From positions 11,251,251 through 11,315,250 of the forward strand of contig NW_022098031.1 of assembly GCF_002288925.2 (NCBI RefSeq): a stretch of 64,000 nt of DNA, given 5' to 3'. The position numbers were made by a program, and so were the translations under genes. Below are positions 33,421 to 44,645 of this stretch, piece after piece; position 1 is the first letter of the stretch, and each line of letters begins with the position of its first letter. This stretch comes from Delphinapterus leucas (lineage: Eukaryota; Chordata; Mammalia; Artiodactyla; Monodontidae). Below the pieces are notes generated by a model, which saw only the letters and a program-made list of their open reading frames with translations, was not told the origin of the DNA and did no database searches.

Positions 33421-34650
33421 TTGATTTTAATAAATGTTGTTGCTGTTACTAATGTTGATGGTGACAAAATACTTAAAACTTTGTATTGTCATTCAGTTAA
33501 GTGTTTATGCAAAATAATTCCATGGGAAGAGATAGCACAGGTAAGACTCTGTTCTGAGGAAAATAAAACAATATTATCTTTTGCTGGTAAGGGTTGGTAT
33601 TAAATCTCCATATATTATAATGTGTATTTTATTTTAACATTTAATTACTTTTATAATACAACATGAAAATATCAACCTTTTCATCAGAAATATTAGTAAC
33701 TGATTACTACTTGCCCAGCATCACTTAGGATAAAGCACCAGTTGAAAGGAGGGCTGTTAAGTATTAACATGCATCTGATTTTTGTCATTGTTCCCTTAAA
33801 TGTTAAAAATATAAGTAAGAGAAGGTTTTCATAAAATAAGGATTTTGGTATCGGTTTTACTTAAGGATGCCAAACAGTGCTTCTCTTCTCTCTCAAGTAT
33901 CTGCCACACCTGTCTGAAATCCCACTGTCATGTTTCATGGCTTTTGGGGAGATCCTCTAAAAATGCCAAGAATCTTCATGGTCATCCCCTACTTTCCTCA
34001 GTCCTCTAGACCATCCGACCAGGACAGGGAGACCAATAGATGCCACACCCCCCCCAACAGACAGAGATTAGAATCAGTCTTGCTGCCTGGTATTTTGGTG
34101 TCTTGGAAACACTTGGATTCACCCAGGTGCCCTTTAAATGAGCCCTTTGCCAGCCTCCATGTACTTGGTGTCTACATGGACTGGGCTCTCATACCAGTTT
34201 TCTGCCTCGTGCTCCAGTTCCTTGAATCCCAGGTTGGCTTGATGATGTATGGGGCAGTACAGTACTGATTCCTACCTATCCCTTACCCGTTCCTCTATAT
34301 CAGTTGGTCAAAACCTGTCTCATAGTCCCACTTCACTTTGGAGGTGCCATTTCATAAAGATATGCCCCCTTGAAACCGTGACCCAAGAACTAGTATGAAC
34401 TTGAGGACAGCTTATGTTCGGACTGCCTTCTATCCTGCGCCCCCAGCCACTGGATTAGATTTCCCTGCATGTAAATGCTGATGCTGGTTTGAATGGAGCC
34501 TGGGCTTGCAACAGTAGAGATTAGGTCTCTGGTTGCTGGCCCTTTGCGAGCCAATCCCCATATCATAACCTGAATGGCCTTGCTTCCTCTTTTCTCCTCT
34601 GATCCACGTGAGGGTCTAGACCAAGTCAATTTGTTCAGCACACCCAGAGT
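33421..34650. other. Unassigned sequence
   Basis: No repeat or gene recognised. The 112-codon plus frame at 33930-34268 and the 100-codon minus frame at 34390-34692 carry no known motif, and the second runs into a MIR. Confidence 0.4.
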
Positions 34651-34870
34651 ATTAAGAACATGGATGCTGTAGTCAAATAGCACTGGGTTCAAATTTCAGC
34701 TCTGCCACTTATCAACTGTGACATTTTTGCCTGTCCCTTATCCTCCTTAAATTTTCAGTTTTTTCATCTGGAAAATGAGGTTACCATAGTACCTACCTTC
34801 TTCATTGCATGGTTATGGCTTTTTACTAAGATAAATGCCTGAAAAGTGCCTAATACATTACAGTATACAG
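34651..34870 (+). mobile_element. MIR SINE, plus strand
   Basis: 'aagaacatggatgctgtagt', 'actgggttcaaatttcagct', 'ctgccacttatcaactgtga', 'tttcatctggaaaatgaggt' and 'aaaagtgcctaatacattac' follow MIR across its length. Confidence 0.88.
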
Positions 34871-35439
34871 TAAGTTCAAGAAATAGAAGCTTAAAACAAA
34901 AGTAAAAAGTAACAATAGTGTTCCAGACACTTAAAGCCATCTCTAAAATGAAGTGAGTTCAAAATAAATAAATGACTTAAAATGCATTTTTATTCATTAA
35001 TAGTTTTGACTTTTGGCTGTGCAGACAATATTCAGACACCTGACAAAACCCTGTGAGGATGGTACCTGAGAGGATTGGGGACTATAAAAATGGAATAAAT
35101 TTCTTTCATTCCTTCCTTATCCTCTTCCCCCTGCAATTCGCTAACCATTCACTCAATCTTTTAGTCATTTATCTGTTCATCCAAAAATATTTCATATTGG
35201 GCACTGTACCAGCGTCAGCATGAAGGCTGAGGTGAAGCACAATGGGACTGACATCCCAGTTTATGTTGAGGAGCTGGATTTTTCCTGCAGGTGACGGGGA
35301 GCCATTAAAGAAACTTGATCATGGAGACAACTTCTTTGTATTTTTGCATGTTAAGAGGACCACTCAGGTGACAATATGGAGGATGGATTTAGGGGCAGGG
35401 ACCAGCAACAGGGAGGCCGCTGGGCCTCAGGTATGATAG

Positions 35440-35770
35440 CACATGCAGTGCTGGTTCATCCCTTTGTGCCTTTGTACTGCCTGGAATGCCTTTCCCATGG
35501 TCCTTCCCCACCCTCTCTTCCTCCAGGAAGCCTTCCCAGACTCTTTCATAAACCGAGATGTCCTGCTCTGTGCTCCTCAGAACTCGATGCTTATCCCAAT
35601 CTTAGCATTTACTAGAACATACTAAAATGATCTATTTTGTTATTTGTCTTTCCTACCAGATTTAAGCACTTTGAGGGGAGGACCTGCATCTCATTCATCA
35701 TTGTATCCTAAGGCCCATCTCAGCACATAGTACATACTAGATGCTTGATAAATATTTAATCAATAACTAA
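35440..35770 (+). mobile_element. L2 LINE 3' end, plus strand
   Basis: 'cctccaggaagccttcccag', 'actctt', 'tattttgttatttgtctttc', 'agcactttgaggggaggacc', 'ctcattcatcattgtatcct' and 'agatgcttgataaatattta' reproduce the L2 3' terminal region. The plus frames of 60 and 79 codons here come from L2. Confidence 0.88.
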
Positions 35771-36596
35771 ATAGGATGGACTGGCAGGTGAAGGCTACAT
35801 TGCATAGCTCTACCCATGGAGGTTATGGTTTAACAGAAAAGACAAGACACAATAATAAATTATTACAATAAATGGGGTATTGTATGGCTAAGAATAAATA
35901 TCTGGGTGGGAGAGAAATTAGGGAAGGATCCCCAAATGAGGTGATAGTCTCTTGGCATCTGGAAGGTGAATAGCAGTGTATTAAGTGGACCCTTCAGACA
36001 GAAGGAAGAGCACTTAAAAGAACAGATGCGTGCAGATTCCCTGGCCAGGGTGCTGTCTGGAGCGTGGGAGCAAAGGAACCCACAGAGCATTTGGGCATCA
36101 GAATCAAGGCTGCTCAACACAACACCATCTCTGGATTCTACCTCCAAGGGGCAAATAGCTCCTTAAGTTTCAGATAAAGTTTCTATGGGCCCAGAGCCTT
36201 AAAGGGCTCAACTTGTAGGTGATGAACCCCATTGTTGAAAAGGGAGATGGACCATGGAAAGCAGGGGCAGACCCCCTGCTTAATTGCTGCTCTAAAGTCG
36301 TGTCGAGGGCTCCCTGGTTTGCATTCTTAGTAATCTATTCTAGTTTTTAAGTTGAGTCCCGTCCTGTAGCATTCCTGTTCTCTGAGTTTGCTCAAAGATT
36401 TATGGCAGCAGTTTCTCACACGAGTTCGTGTGAACTCATCCAGAACCCTTGGATGAGATTTGTCTTGGATTCACACCTTTAACTCACGGAAAGCTGTCGC
36501 ATGCACCCACACTTCTAGTAGTTTTGTTATACTTCTGTTTTTTAAATTAATTTTATTAATGACTGTACTTGTTCTGCTTTTTTATTACTTTGGTAA
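35771..36596. other. Unassigned sequence; contains a short palindrome
   Basis: No gene. A compact inverted repeat at 36416-36433 is described in the findings. Confidence 0.45.
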
Positions 36597-36799
36597 ATTG
36601 ATTGGTTTTCTTTTTTTTTAATTTTATTAATTTTTTTTCTACAGCAGATCCTTATTAGTCATCAGTTTTATACACATCAGTGTATACATGTCAATACCAA
36701 TCGCCCAATTCATCACACAACCACCACCAACGCCCACTGCTTTCCCCCTTGGTGTTCATACATTTGTTCTCTACATCTGTGTCTCAATTTCTGCCCTGC

Positions 36800-39700
36800 A
36801 AACCAGTTCATCTGTACCATTTTTCTAGGTTCCACATATATGCGTTAATATATGATATTTGTTTTTCTCTTCCTGACTTACTTCACTCTGTATGACAGTC
36901 TCTAGATCCATCCATGTCTCTACAAATGACCCAATGTCATTCCTTTTTATGGCTGAGTAATATTCCATTGTATATATGTACCACATCTTCTTTATCCATT
37001 AGTCTGTTGATGGGCACTTTGGTTGCTTCCATGACCTGGCTATTGTAAATAGTGCTGCAATGAACATTGGGGTGCATGTGTCTCTTTGAATTATGGTTTT
37101 CTCTGGGTATGTGCCCAGTAGTGGGATTGCTGGATCATATGGTAATTCTATTTTTAGTTTCTTAAGGAACCTCCATACTGTTCTCCATAGTGGCTGTATC
37201 AATTTACATTCCCACCAACAGTGCAAGAGGGTTCCCTTTTCTCCACACCCTCTCCAGCATTTGTTGTTTGTAGATTTTCTGATGATGCCCATTCTAACCA
37301 CTGTGAGGTGATACCTCATTGTAGGTTTGATTTGCGTTTCTCTAATAATTAGTGGTGTTGAGCAGCTTTACATGTGCTTCTTGGCCATCTGTATGTCCTC
37401 TTTGGAGAAATGTCTATTTAGATCTTCTGCCCATTTTTGGATTGGGTTGTTTGTTTTTTTAATATTGAGCTGCATGAGCTATTTATATATTTTGGAGATT
37501 AATCCTATGTCCGTTGATTCGTTTGCAACTATTTTCTCCCATTCTGAGGGTTTGTCTTTTCATCTTGTTTATGGTTTCCTTTGCTGTGCAAAAGCTTTGA
37601 AGTTTCATTAGGTCCAATTTGTTTATTTTTGTTTTTATTTCGATTACTCTAAGAGGTGGATCAAAAAAGATCTTGCTGTGATTTATGTCAAAGTGTGTTC
37701 TTCCTATCTTTTCCTCTAAGAGTTTTATAGCGTCCGGTTTTACATTTAGGTTTCTAATCCATTTTGAGCTTATTTTTGTGTATGGTGTTAGGGAGTGTTC
37801 TAATTTCATTCTTTTACATGTAGCTGTTCGGTTTTCCCGGCACCACTTATTGAAGAGGCTGTCTTTTCTCCATTGTATATCCTTGCCTCCTTTGTCATAC
37901 ATTAGTTGACCATAGGTGCATGATCTCTGGGCTTTCTATCTTGTTCCATTGATCTATGTTTCTGTTTTTGTGCCAGTACCATATTGTCTTGATTACTGTA
38001 GCTTTGTAGTATAGTCTGAAGTCAGGGAGTCTGATTCCTCCAGTTCCGTTTTTTTCCCTCAAGACTGCTTTGGCTATTCGGGGTCTTTTGTGTCACCATA
38101 CAAATTTTAAGATTTTTTGTTCTAGTTCCGTAAAAAGCGCCATTGGTAATTTGATAGCAATAGCATTGAATCTGTAGATTGCTTTGGGTAGTATAGTCAT
38201 TTTCCCAATATTGATTCTTCCAATCCAAGATCATGGTATATCTCTCCATCTGTTGGTATCATCTTTAATTTCTTTCATCAGTGTCTTATAGTTTTCTGCA
38301 TACAGGTCTTTTGTCTCCCTAGGTAGGTTTATTGCTAGGTATTTTATTCTTTAGTTGCAGTGGTAAATGAGAGTGTTTCCTTAATTTCTCTTTCAGATTT
38401 TTCATCATTAGTGTATAGGAATGCAAGAGGTTTCTGTGCATTAATTTTGTGTCCTGCTACTTTACCAACTTCATTGATTAGCTCTAGTAGTTTTCTGGTG
38501 GCATCTTTAGGATTCTCTATGTATAGTATCATGTCATTTGCAAACAGTGACAGTTTTGCTTCTTCTTTTCAATTTGTATTCCTTTTATTTCTTTTTCTTC
38601 TCTGAAGAAAGTGGCTAGGACTTCGAAAACTATGTTGAATAATAGTGGTGAGAGTGGGCATCCTTGTCTTGTTCCTGATCTTAGAGGAAATGGTTTCAAT
38701 TTTTCACCATTGAGAATGATGTTTGCTGTGGGTTTGTCATACATGGCCTTTATTATGTTGAGGTAGGTTCCCTCTATGCCCACTTTCTGGAGAGTTTTTA
38801 TCATAAATGGGTGTTGAATTTTGTCAAAAGCTTTTTCTGCATCTATTGAGATGATCATATGGTTTTTATTCTTCAATTTGTTAATATGGTTTATCACATT
38901 GATTGATTTATGTATATTGAAGAATCCTTGCATCCCTGGGATAAATCCCACCTGATTATGGTGTATGATCCTTTTATTGTGTTGTTGGATTCTGTTTGCT
39001 AGTATTTTGTTGAGGAATTTTGAATCTATATTCATCAGTGATATTGGTCAGTGATAAAGTAATTTTCTTTTTTTGTAGTATCTTTGTCTGGTTTTGGTAT
39101 CAGGGTGATGGTGGCCTCATAGAATGAGTTTGGGAGTATCCCTTCCTCCACAGTTTTTTGGAAGAGTTTGAGAAGGATGGGTGTTATCTGTTCTCTAAAT
39201 GTTTGATAGAATTCACCTTTGAAGCCATCTGGTCCTGGACTTCTATTTGTTGGAAGATCTTTAATCACAATTTCAATTTCATTACTTGTGATTGGTCTGT
39301 TCATATTTTCTATTTCTTCCTGTTTCAGTCTTGGAAGGTTATACCTTTCTAAGAATTTGTCCATTTCTTCCAGGTTGTCCATTTTATTGGCATAGAGTTG
39401 CTTGTAGTAGTCTCTTAGGATGCTTTGTATTTCTGCGGTGTCTGTGGTAACTTCTTTTTTCATTTCTAATTTTATTGATTTGAGTTCTCTCCCTCTTTTT
39501 CTTGATGAGTTTGGCCAGTGGTTTATCAATTTTGTTTATCTTCTCAAAGAACCAGCTTTTAGTTTTATTGATCTTTGCTATTGTGTTCTTTGTTTCTATT
39601 TCATTTATTTCTGCTCTGATCTTTATGATTTCTTTCTTCTGCTAACTTTGGGTTTTGCTTGTTCTTCTTTCTCTAGTTTCTTTAGGTGTAACGTTAGATT

Positions 39701-40859
39701 GTTTATTTGAGATTTTTCTTGTTTCTTGAAGTAGGCTTGTATAGGTATAAACTTCCCTCTTAGAACTGCTTTTGCTGCATCCCATAGGTTTTGGATCATC
39801 GTGTTTTCATTGTCATTTGTCTCTAGGTATTTTTTGATTTCCTCTTTGATTTCTTCAGTGATCTCTTGGTTATTTAGTAACGAAATGTTTAGCCTCCATG
39901 TGTTTGTGTTTTTTATGTTTTTTTCCCTGTAATTCATTTCTAATCTCATAATGTTGTGGTCAGAAAAGATGTTTTATATGATTTCAATTTTCTTAAATTT
40001 ACTGAGGCTTGATTTGTGACCCATGATGTGATCTATCCTGGAGAATGTTCCATGAGCCCTTGAGAAGAAAGTGTAATCTGCTGTTTTTGGATGGAATGTC
40101 CTATAAATATCAGTTAAATCTATCTGGTCTATTGTGTCGTTTATGGCTTCTGTTTCCTTATTTATTTTCATTTTGGATGATCTGTCCATTGGTGTAAGTG
40201 AGGTGTTAAAGTCCCCCACTATTACTGTGTTACTATCAATTTCCTCTTTTATAGCTGTTAACAGTTGCCTTATGTATTGAGGTGCTCCTATGTTGGCTGC
40301 ATATATATTTATAATTGTTATATCTTCTTCTTGGATTGATCCCTTGATCATTATGTAGTGTCCTTCCTTGTCTCTTGTAACATTCTTTATTTTAAAGTCT
40401 GTTTTATCTGATATGAGTACTGTTACTCCAGCTTTCTTTTGATTTCCATTTGCATGGAATATCTTTTTCCATCCCCTCACTTTCGGTCTGTATGTGTCCC
40501 TAGGTCTGAAGTGGGTCTCTTGTAGACAGCATATAGATGGGTCTTGTTTTTGTATCCATTCAGCAAGACTGTGTCTTTTTTTTTTTTTCGTGGTACATGG
40601 GCCTCTCACTGTTGTGGCCTCTTCCGTTGCGGAGTACAGGCTCCGGATGCGCAGACTCAGTGGCCATGGCTCACGTGCCCAGCCGGTCCACAGCATGTGG
40701 GATCTTCCAGGACCGGGGCACGAACCCGTGTCCCCTGCATCAGCAGGCAGACTCTGAACTACTGCGTCACCAGGGAAGCCCAAGACTGTGTCTTTTGGTT
40801 GGAGCATTTAATCCATTCACGTTTAAGGTAATTACCGATATGCATGTTCCTATGACCAT
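36800..40859 (-). pseudogene. L1 ORF2 (endonuclease / reverse transcriptase), broken
   Basis: ORF2p nicks DNA and reverse-transcribes L1 RNA at the nick. ATG at 40859-40857 opens ...ITLNVNGLNAPTKRHSLAEW. A SINE (40580-40780) is inserted within that motif. The endonuclease then reads through to 39974 with LQETH, VGDFN and SRIDH all kept. Separate pieces follow: 39949-39623, 39529-39035 ([12 protein letters not shown]), 39035-38529 (RT core: [24 protein letters not shown]), 38532-38344, 37902-37483 and 37319-36999 (C-terminal Cys/His region [16 protein letters not shown]). At 38533-38544 the RT box reads FAND where FADD is needed. The approximate end is set by the VIQSEVSQ region. It is a dead copy. 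Confidence 0.92.
40580..40780 (-). mobile_element. CHR-2-type SINE inside L1 ORF2, minus strand
   Basis: Poly-T at 40580-40588, then 'cgtggtacatgggcctctca', 'cggagtacaggctccggatg' and the 5' end gtcaccagggaagcc. It has a perfect 16-bp target duplication, caagactgtgtctttt, at 40564-40579 and 40781-40796. SINE and host L1 share orientation, so the 277-codon frame (39974-40807) runs through the SINE into ORF2. Confidence 0.97.
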
Positions 40860-40916
40860 TTTCTGAATTGTTTGGGTTTGTTTTTGTAGGTCCTTTTCTT
40901 CTCTTGTGTTTCCCAC

Positions 40917-41808
40917 TTAGGGAAGTTCCTTTAGCATTTGTTGTACAGCTGGTTTGGTGGTGCTGAATTCTCTTAGCTTTTGCTTGTCTGTAAAGCTTTT
41001 GATTTCTCCATCGAATCTGAGTGAGATCCTTGCCGGGTAGAGTAATCTTGGTTGTAGGTTCTTCCCTTTCATCACTTTAAGTCTATCGTGCCACTCCCTT
41101 CAGGCTTGTAGAGTTTCTGCTGAGAAATCAGCTGTTAACCTTATGGCAGTTCCCTTGTGTGTTATTTGTCTTTTTCCCTTGCTGCTTTCAATAATGTTTC
41201 TTTGTCTTTAATTTTTGCCCATTTGATTCCTATGTGTCTCGGTGTGTTTCTCCTTGGATTTATCCTGTATGGGACTCACTGCGCTTCCTTGACTTGGGTG
41301 GCTATTTCCTTTCCCATGTTAGGGAAGTTTTCGACTATAATCTCTTCAAATATTTTCTCAGTCCTTTCTATAATGGGACCCCTATAATGCGAATGTTGTT
41401 GCGTTTAATGTTGTCCCAGAGGTCTCTTAGGCTGTCTTCATTTCTTTTCATTCTTTTTTCTTTATTCTGTTCTGCAGCAGTGAGTTCCACCATTCTGTCT
41501 TCCAGGTCACTTATCCGTTCTTCTGCCTCAGTTATTCTGCTATTGATTCCTTCTAGTGTAGTTTTCATTTAAGTTATTGTATTGTCCATCTCCGTTTGTT
41601 TGTTCTTTAATTCTTCTAGGTCTTTGTTCAACATTTCTTGCATCTTCTCGATCTTTGCCTCCATTCGTTTTCCAAGGTCCTGGATCATCTTCACTATCAT
41701 TATTCTGAGTGCTTTTTCTGGAAGGTTGCCTATCTCCACTTCATTTAGTTGTTTTTCTGGGGTTTTATCTTGTTCTTTCATCTGGTCTATAGCCCTGTGC
41801 CTTTTCAT
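40917..41808 (-). pseudogene. L1 ORF1 (RNA-binding chaperone ORF1p), broken
   Basis: ORF1p binds L1 RNA as a coiled-coil trimer. The frame opens with MKRHRAIDQMKEQDK at 41808. The first 79 codons are heptad-rich (EKIEKMQEMLNKDLEELKNK, typical of the coiled coil). Then GAA appears mutated to TAA, giving a stop before MKTTLEGINSRITEAEERI, which continues the coiled coil in the same frame at 41568. After about IIGVPL it terminates again at 41368. The family-typical stop (tta on the plus strand, 40917-40919) gives 892 nt, not a multiple of three, so a net frameshift is also present. The expected length is about 297 codons. This is a pseudogene. Confidence 0.88.
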
Positions 41809-41878
41809 CTTGTCTGTCTTTCTGTGAAGGTAGTTTTTGTTCCACGGGCTGCAGGATTGTAGTTCTTGCTTCTGCTGT

Positions 41879-41892
41879 CTGCCCTCTGGTGG
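41879..41892 (-). promoter_or_regulatory. CTCF-core-like motif in the L1 5'UTR
   Basis: The complement is ccaccagagggcag, which fits every position of the CTCF core CCASYAGRKGGCRS. It lies about 70 nt upstream of the ORF1 start. Binding is not shown by sequence alone. Confidence 0.5.
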
Positions 41893-42688
41893 ATGAGGCT
41901 ATCTGCGAGGCTTGTGCAAGTTTACTGATGGGATGGACTGGTGGTGGGTAGAGCTGACTGTTGCTCTGGTGGGCAGAGCTCAGTAAAACTTTAATCCTCT
42001 TCTCTGCTGATGGGTGGGGCTGGGTTCCCTCTCTGTTGGTTGTTTGGCCTGAGGCAACCCAGCACTGGAGCCTACCTGGGCTGTTTTGTGGGGCTAATGG
42101 TGGACTCTGGGAGGGCTCACGCCAAGGAGTACTTCCCAGAACTTCTGCTGCCAGTGTCCATGTCCTCACGGTGAGACACAGCCACCCCCCGCCTCTGCAG
42201 GAGACCCTCCAACACTAGCAGATAGGTCTGGTTCAGTCTTCCCAGGGGTCACTGCTCCTTCCCCTGCGTCCCGATGCACACACTACTTTGTGTGTGCCCT
42301 CCAAGAGTGGAGTCTCTGTCTCCCCCAGTCCTGTCGAAGTCCTGCAATCAAATCCCGCTAGCCTTCAAAGTCTGATTCTCTAGGAATTCCTCCTCCCATT
42401 GCCAGACCCCCAGGTTGGGAACCTGACGTGGGGCTAGAACCTTCACTCCAGTGGGTGGACCTCTGTGGTGTGTGTTCTCCAGTTTGTGAGTCACCCACCC
42501 AGCAGTTACGGGGTTTGATTTTATTGTGATTGCGCTCCTCCCACCATCTCACTGTGGCTTCTCCTTTGTCTTTGGATGTGGGGTATCTTTTTGGTGAGTT
42601 CCAGTGTCTTCCTGTCGATGATTGTCCAGCAGCTAGTTGTGATTCTGGTGTTCTCGCGAGAGGGAGTGAGAGTACGTCCTTCTACTCT

Positions 42689-42698
42689 GCCATCTTGG
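42689..42698 (-). promoter_or_regulatory. YY1-like site at the L1 5' end
   Basis: The complement reads ccaagatggc, starting about 14 nt inside the L1 5' end. In human L1 an AAGATGGC YY1 site in the first 21 nt directs accurate initiation. The same placement here suggests an equivalent role in this family. Function is inferred. Confidence 0.5.
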
Positions 42699-42879
42699 TT
42701 CCTAATCTCCGATTGATTGGTTTTCTGACAGGATATGCCAGTATAGCAAATCACCACTTTATTTTTAGAGCAACACTGAATGTTGCTGTAAATGAGATTG
42801 ATGTTCACATCTCAAGACATCCATTTCCCACTTGTGGGGGAAACAAGTGGACATGATAAGGTAAATAAAGAAGGGACAG

Positions 42880-43090
42880 GGCTTCCCTGGTGGCACAGTG
42901 GTTGAGAGTCCGCCTGCCGATGCAGGGGACATGGGTTCGTGCCCCGGTCCGGGAAGATCCCACATGCCGCGGAGCGGCTGTGCCCGTGAGCCATGGCCGC
43001 TGAGCCTGCGCGTCCGGAGCCTGTTGCTCCACAACGGGAGACGCCACAACAGTGAGAGGCCTGCGTACCGCAAAAAAAAAAAAAAAAAAA
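42880..43090 (+). mobile_element. CHR-2-type cetacean SINE, plus strand
   Basis: Full-length SINE from ggcttccctggtggcacagt to gcgtaccgc plus an A20-22 tail. The target duplication aagaagggacaggg lies at 42868-42881 and 43091-43104, the first copy sharing its last bases with the SINE start. The long pure A-tail suggests a young copy. It lies 154 bp beyond the target site of the full-length L1. Confidence 0.97.
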
Positions 43091-43104
43091 AAGAAGGGAC
43101 AGGG

Positions 43105-43544
43105 AACAGAGATTGAGAAGTGGGAAAGGCATTTTATAATTTATGAAAATAAGAACCATATCTTTTTGTTTAAAAGAAAGTCTACATTTGGATGTATCTT
43201 GGACTTCAAAATCATCGTACACATGTTTATTCTATATTCTCAAATCTGTGTGGAAAAGACAGGAACAAAATATTGAGTCTTTCTCCTTCAGACTGCCACA
43301 GGTTCTCATTACATCTTCTGCATCAACAGGTGGACTTACCTTTCTTTCTATTTCTTAATGTGAATGTGGCCAAATAATAAATACCCTCACGACTGACCTT
43401 GGCTCCTCTAACACAGCCCTTCAGCTTCAACCAGAGGTCTCTTCCCCTCTCTATCTCCCTCTTGTCCTTCTCTTTCTCTTTCTCTCTCTATCTAATCAGT
43501 TGTATTTCAGGTCAAACTGCTTGCATGGATTTGCTTTAGTATCT
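43105..43544. other. Unassigned, with pyrimidine-rich tract at 43438-43497
   Basis: A CT-rich low-complexity stretch (ctttctctttctctctctat) ends in ctaatcag. It resembles a polypyrimidine tract plus acceptor, but no exon follows: an LTR starts shortly after. Confidence 0.5.
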
Positions 43545-44026
43545 AGTATTAGGGTTCTCTGGAGAAACAGAACTAGTAAGATATATGCATATAGCTATCG
43601 GTCTGAAAAGATTTATTATGGAGAATTGGCTTATGCAATTATGGAAGCTGAGAAGTCCCACAATCTTCTGTCTGCAAGCTGGAGGCCCGGAAAGGCCAAT
43701 GGAATAATTGCAGCCTGAGCCTGAATGACTGAGAACCAGAGGAGCCGATGGTGTAATCCTAGTCCAAGGGTAGGAGAAGATCAATGTCCCAGCTCTAGCA
43801 GACAGGCAGGAAGCAAAGGGGAGATTTCCTCCTTCCTCTGCCTTTTTTTCTATTCACAGCCTCAAGGAATGATGCTCACTCGCTTTGGAGAGGGCAATCT
43901 ACTTTACTGAGTCCACCAATTCAAATGTTAATCTCATCAGAAACACCCTTACACACAGCCAGTAATAATTTTTAATCTTGGCACCTATTGGCCCAGTCAA
44001 GTTGACACATAAAATTAACCGTCGCA
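43545..44026 (-). mobile_element. ERVL LTR, MLT2-type, minus strand
   Basis: 'tattagggttctctggagaa', 'acagaactagtaagatatat', 'tttattatggagaattggct', 'gagaaccagaggagccgatg', 'gatcaatgtcccagctctag', 'tccaccaattcaaatgttaa' and 'ttgacacataaaattaaccg' reproduce the complement of the MLT2 LTR from end to end. It is solo. Overlapping frames on both strands are by-products. Confidence 0.92.
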
Positions 44027-44645
44027 TATCATTAGAATGGGTTGAAAAGAAAACTTGGAATATGAGGGCTTTCGTGGACCAAAGCATGAAGATAAAGATG
44101 CACAAACTTCACTGTTAAAGTAGCCTTTGGTCCCAATCTCTGCCACTAGGTGTCGCTAAGTAATCTAATTAAATACCCAATTTATGATTCCAAAAAATGA
44201 GACGACATTGAGCTGAATGAGGCAGAAATAAAAATTAAGGTGATGTGGTCTAAATAAAATCCTATAGATTATTCATAACAGCTGTTTCAAAACAGCACAA
44301 TGTGTCTCTGGACTATGAATTGGAAAAGTCATGAATTAACAAAAGCACGTGAAGGGGCTTAGTTGTTATTGGGGAAAATGAATAAATCCTTTGTAGTTGA
44401 TGTGTCTTTTTGCTCTCCTATTACATTGGTCATCCTGCTGCCTTCATTTTCATGAGCATAACTGGATTTTGTGTGCTCTAAATGTATTGGCTGGGCTGTC
44501 AGCATCTGCTGAGGCGACTCTACTTCCCCTGATCCTTCATCGGCTCAAATATTTTATTGTTAAACTTTTTTAAAGACTCTTTTTGATGGTGCTGACCTGA
44601 ACTACCTAAAAAGCAAGCTCAGTAAACATAGTACCTGACCTTAGG
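44027..44645. other. Unassigned sequence
   Basis: No gene or repeat recognised apart from the CTCF-like motif listed separately. Confidence 0.4.
44143..44156 (+). promoter_or_regulatory. CTCF-like motif (one mismatch)
   Basis: ccactaggtgtcgc matches the CTCF core CCASYAGRKGGCRS except for one G-to-T change, and is followed by ta as in the longer consensus. It lies in sequence not assigned to any repeat, about 120 bp past the MLT2 LTR. Confidence 0.4.

Larger units (their letters stand above)
36612..42711 (-). mobile_element. Full-length L1 LINE, minus strand (about 6.1 kb incl. SINE)
   Basis: A complete L1 with a perfect 15-bp target duplication, attgattggttttct, at 36597-36611 and 42712-42726. 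From its 5' end (42711) it has a 5'UTR of about 0.9 kb starting next to an aaccaagatggcagag motif, ORF1 (41808-40917), a 57-nt spacer, ORF2 (from 40859) and a 3'UTR ending in an A-rich tail at about 36612-36640. Without the 201-bp SINE and its extra 16-bp target copy (together 40580-40796) it is about 5.9 kb. It cannot move: ORF1 has a premature stop and a net frameshift, ORF2 is in at least seven open pieces, and the RT catalytic motif is altered. The exact subfamily needs a library search. Confidence 0.97.

Noticed and set aside
33930..34268. 112-codon plus-strand open frame in unassigned DNA
   Set aside because: No recognisable domain, no acceptor or donor pattern at its ends, and a composition ordinary for noncoding DNA.
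39974..40807. 277-codon minus-strand open frame, longest in the window
   Set aside because: It is a CHR-2 SINE read through into the L1 endonuclease. The rest of ORF2 is broken, so it is not a host gene.
43438..43499. Polypyrimidine tract ending in cag, resembling a splice acceptor
   Set aside because: It is CT-rich low complexity and no plausible exon follows; an MLT2 LTR begins about 45 bp later.
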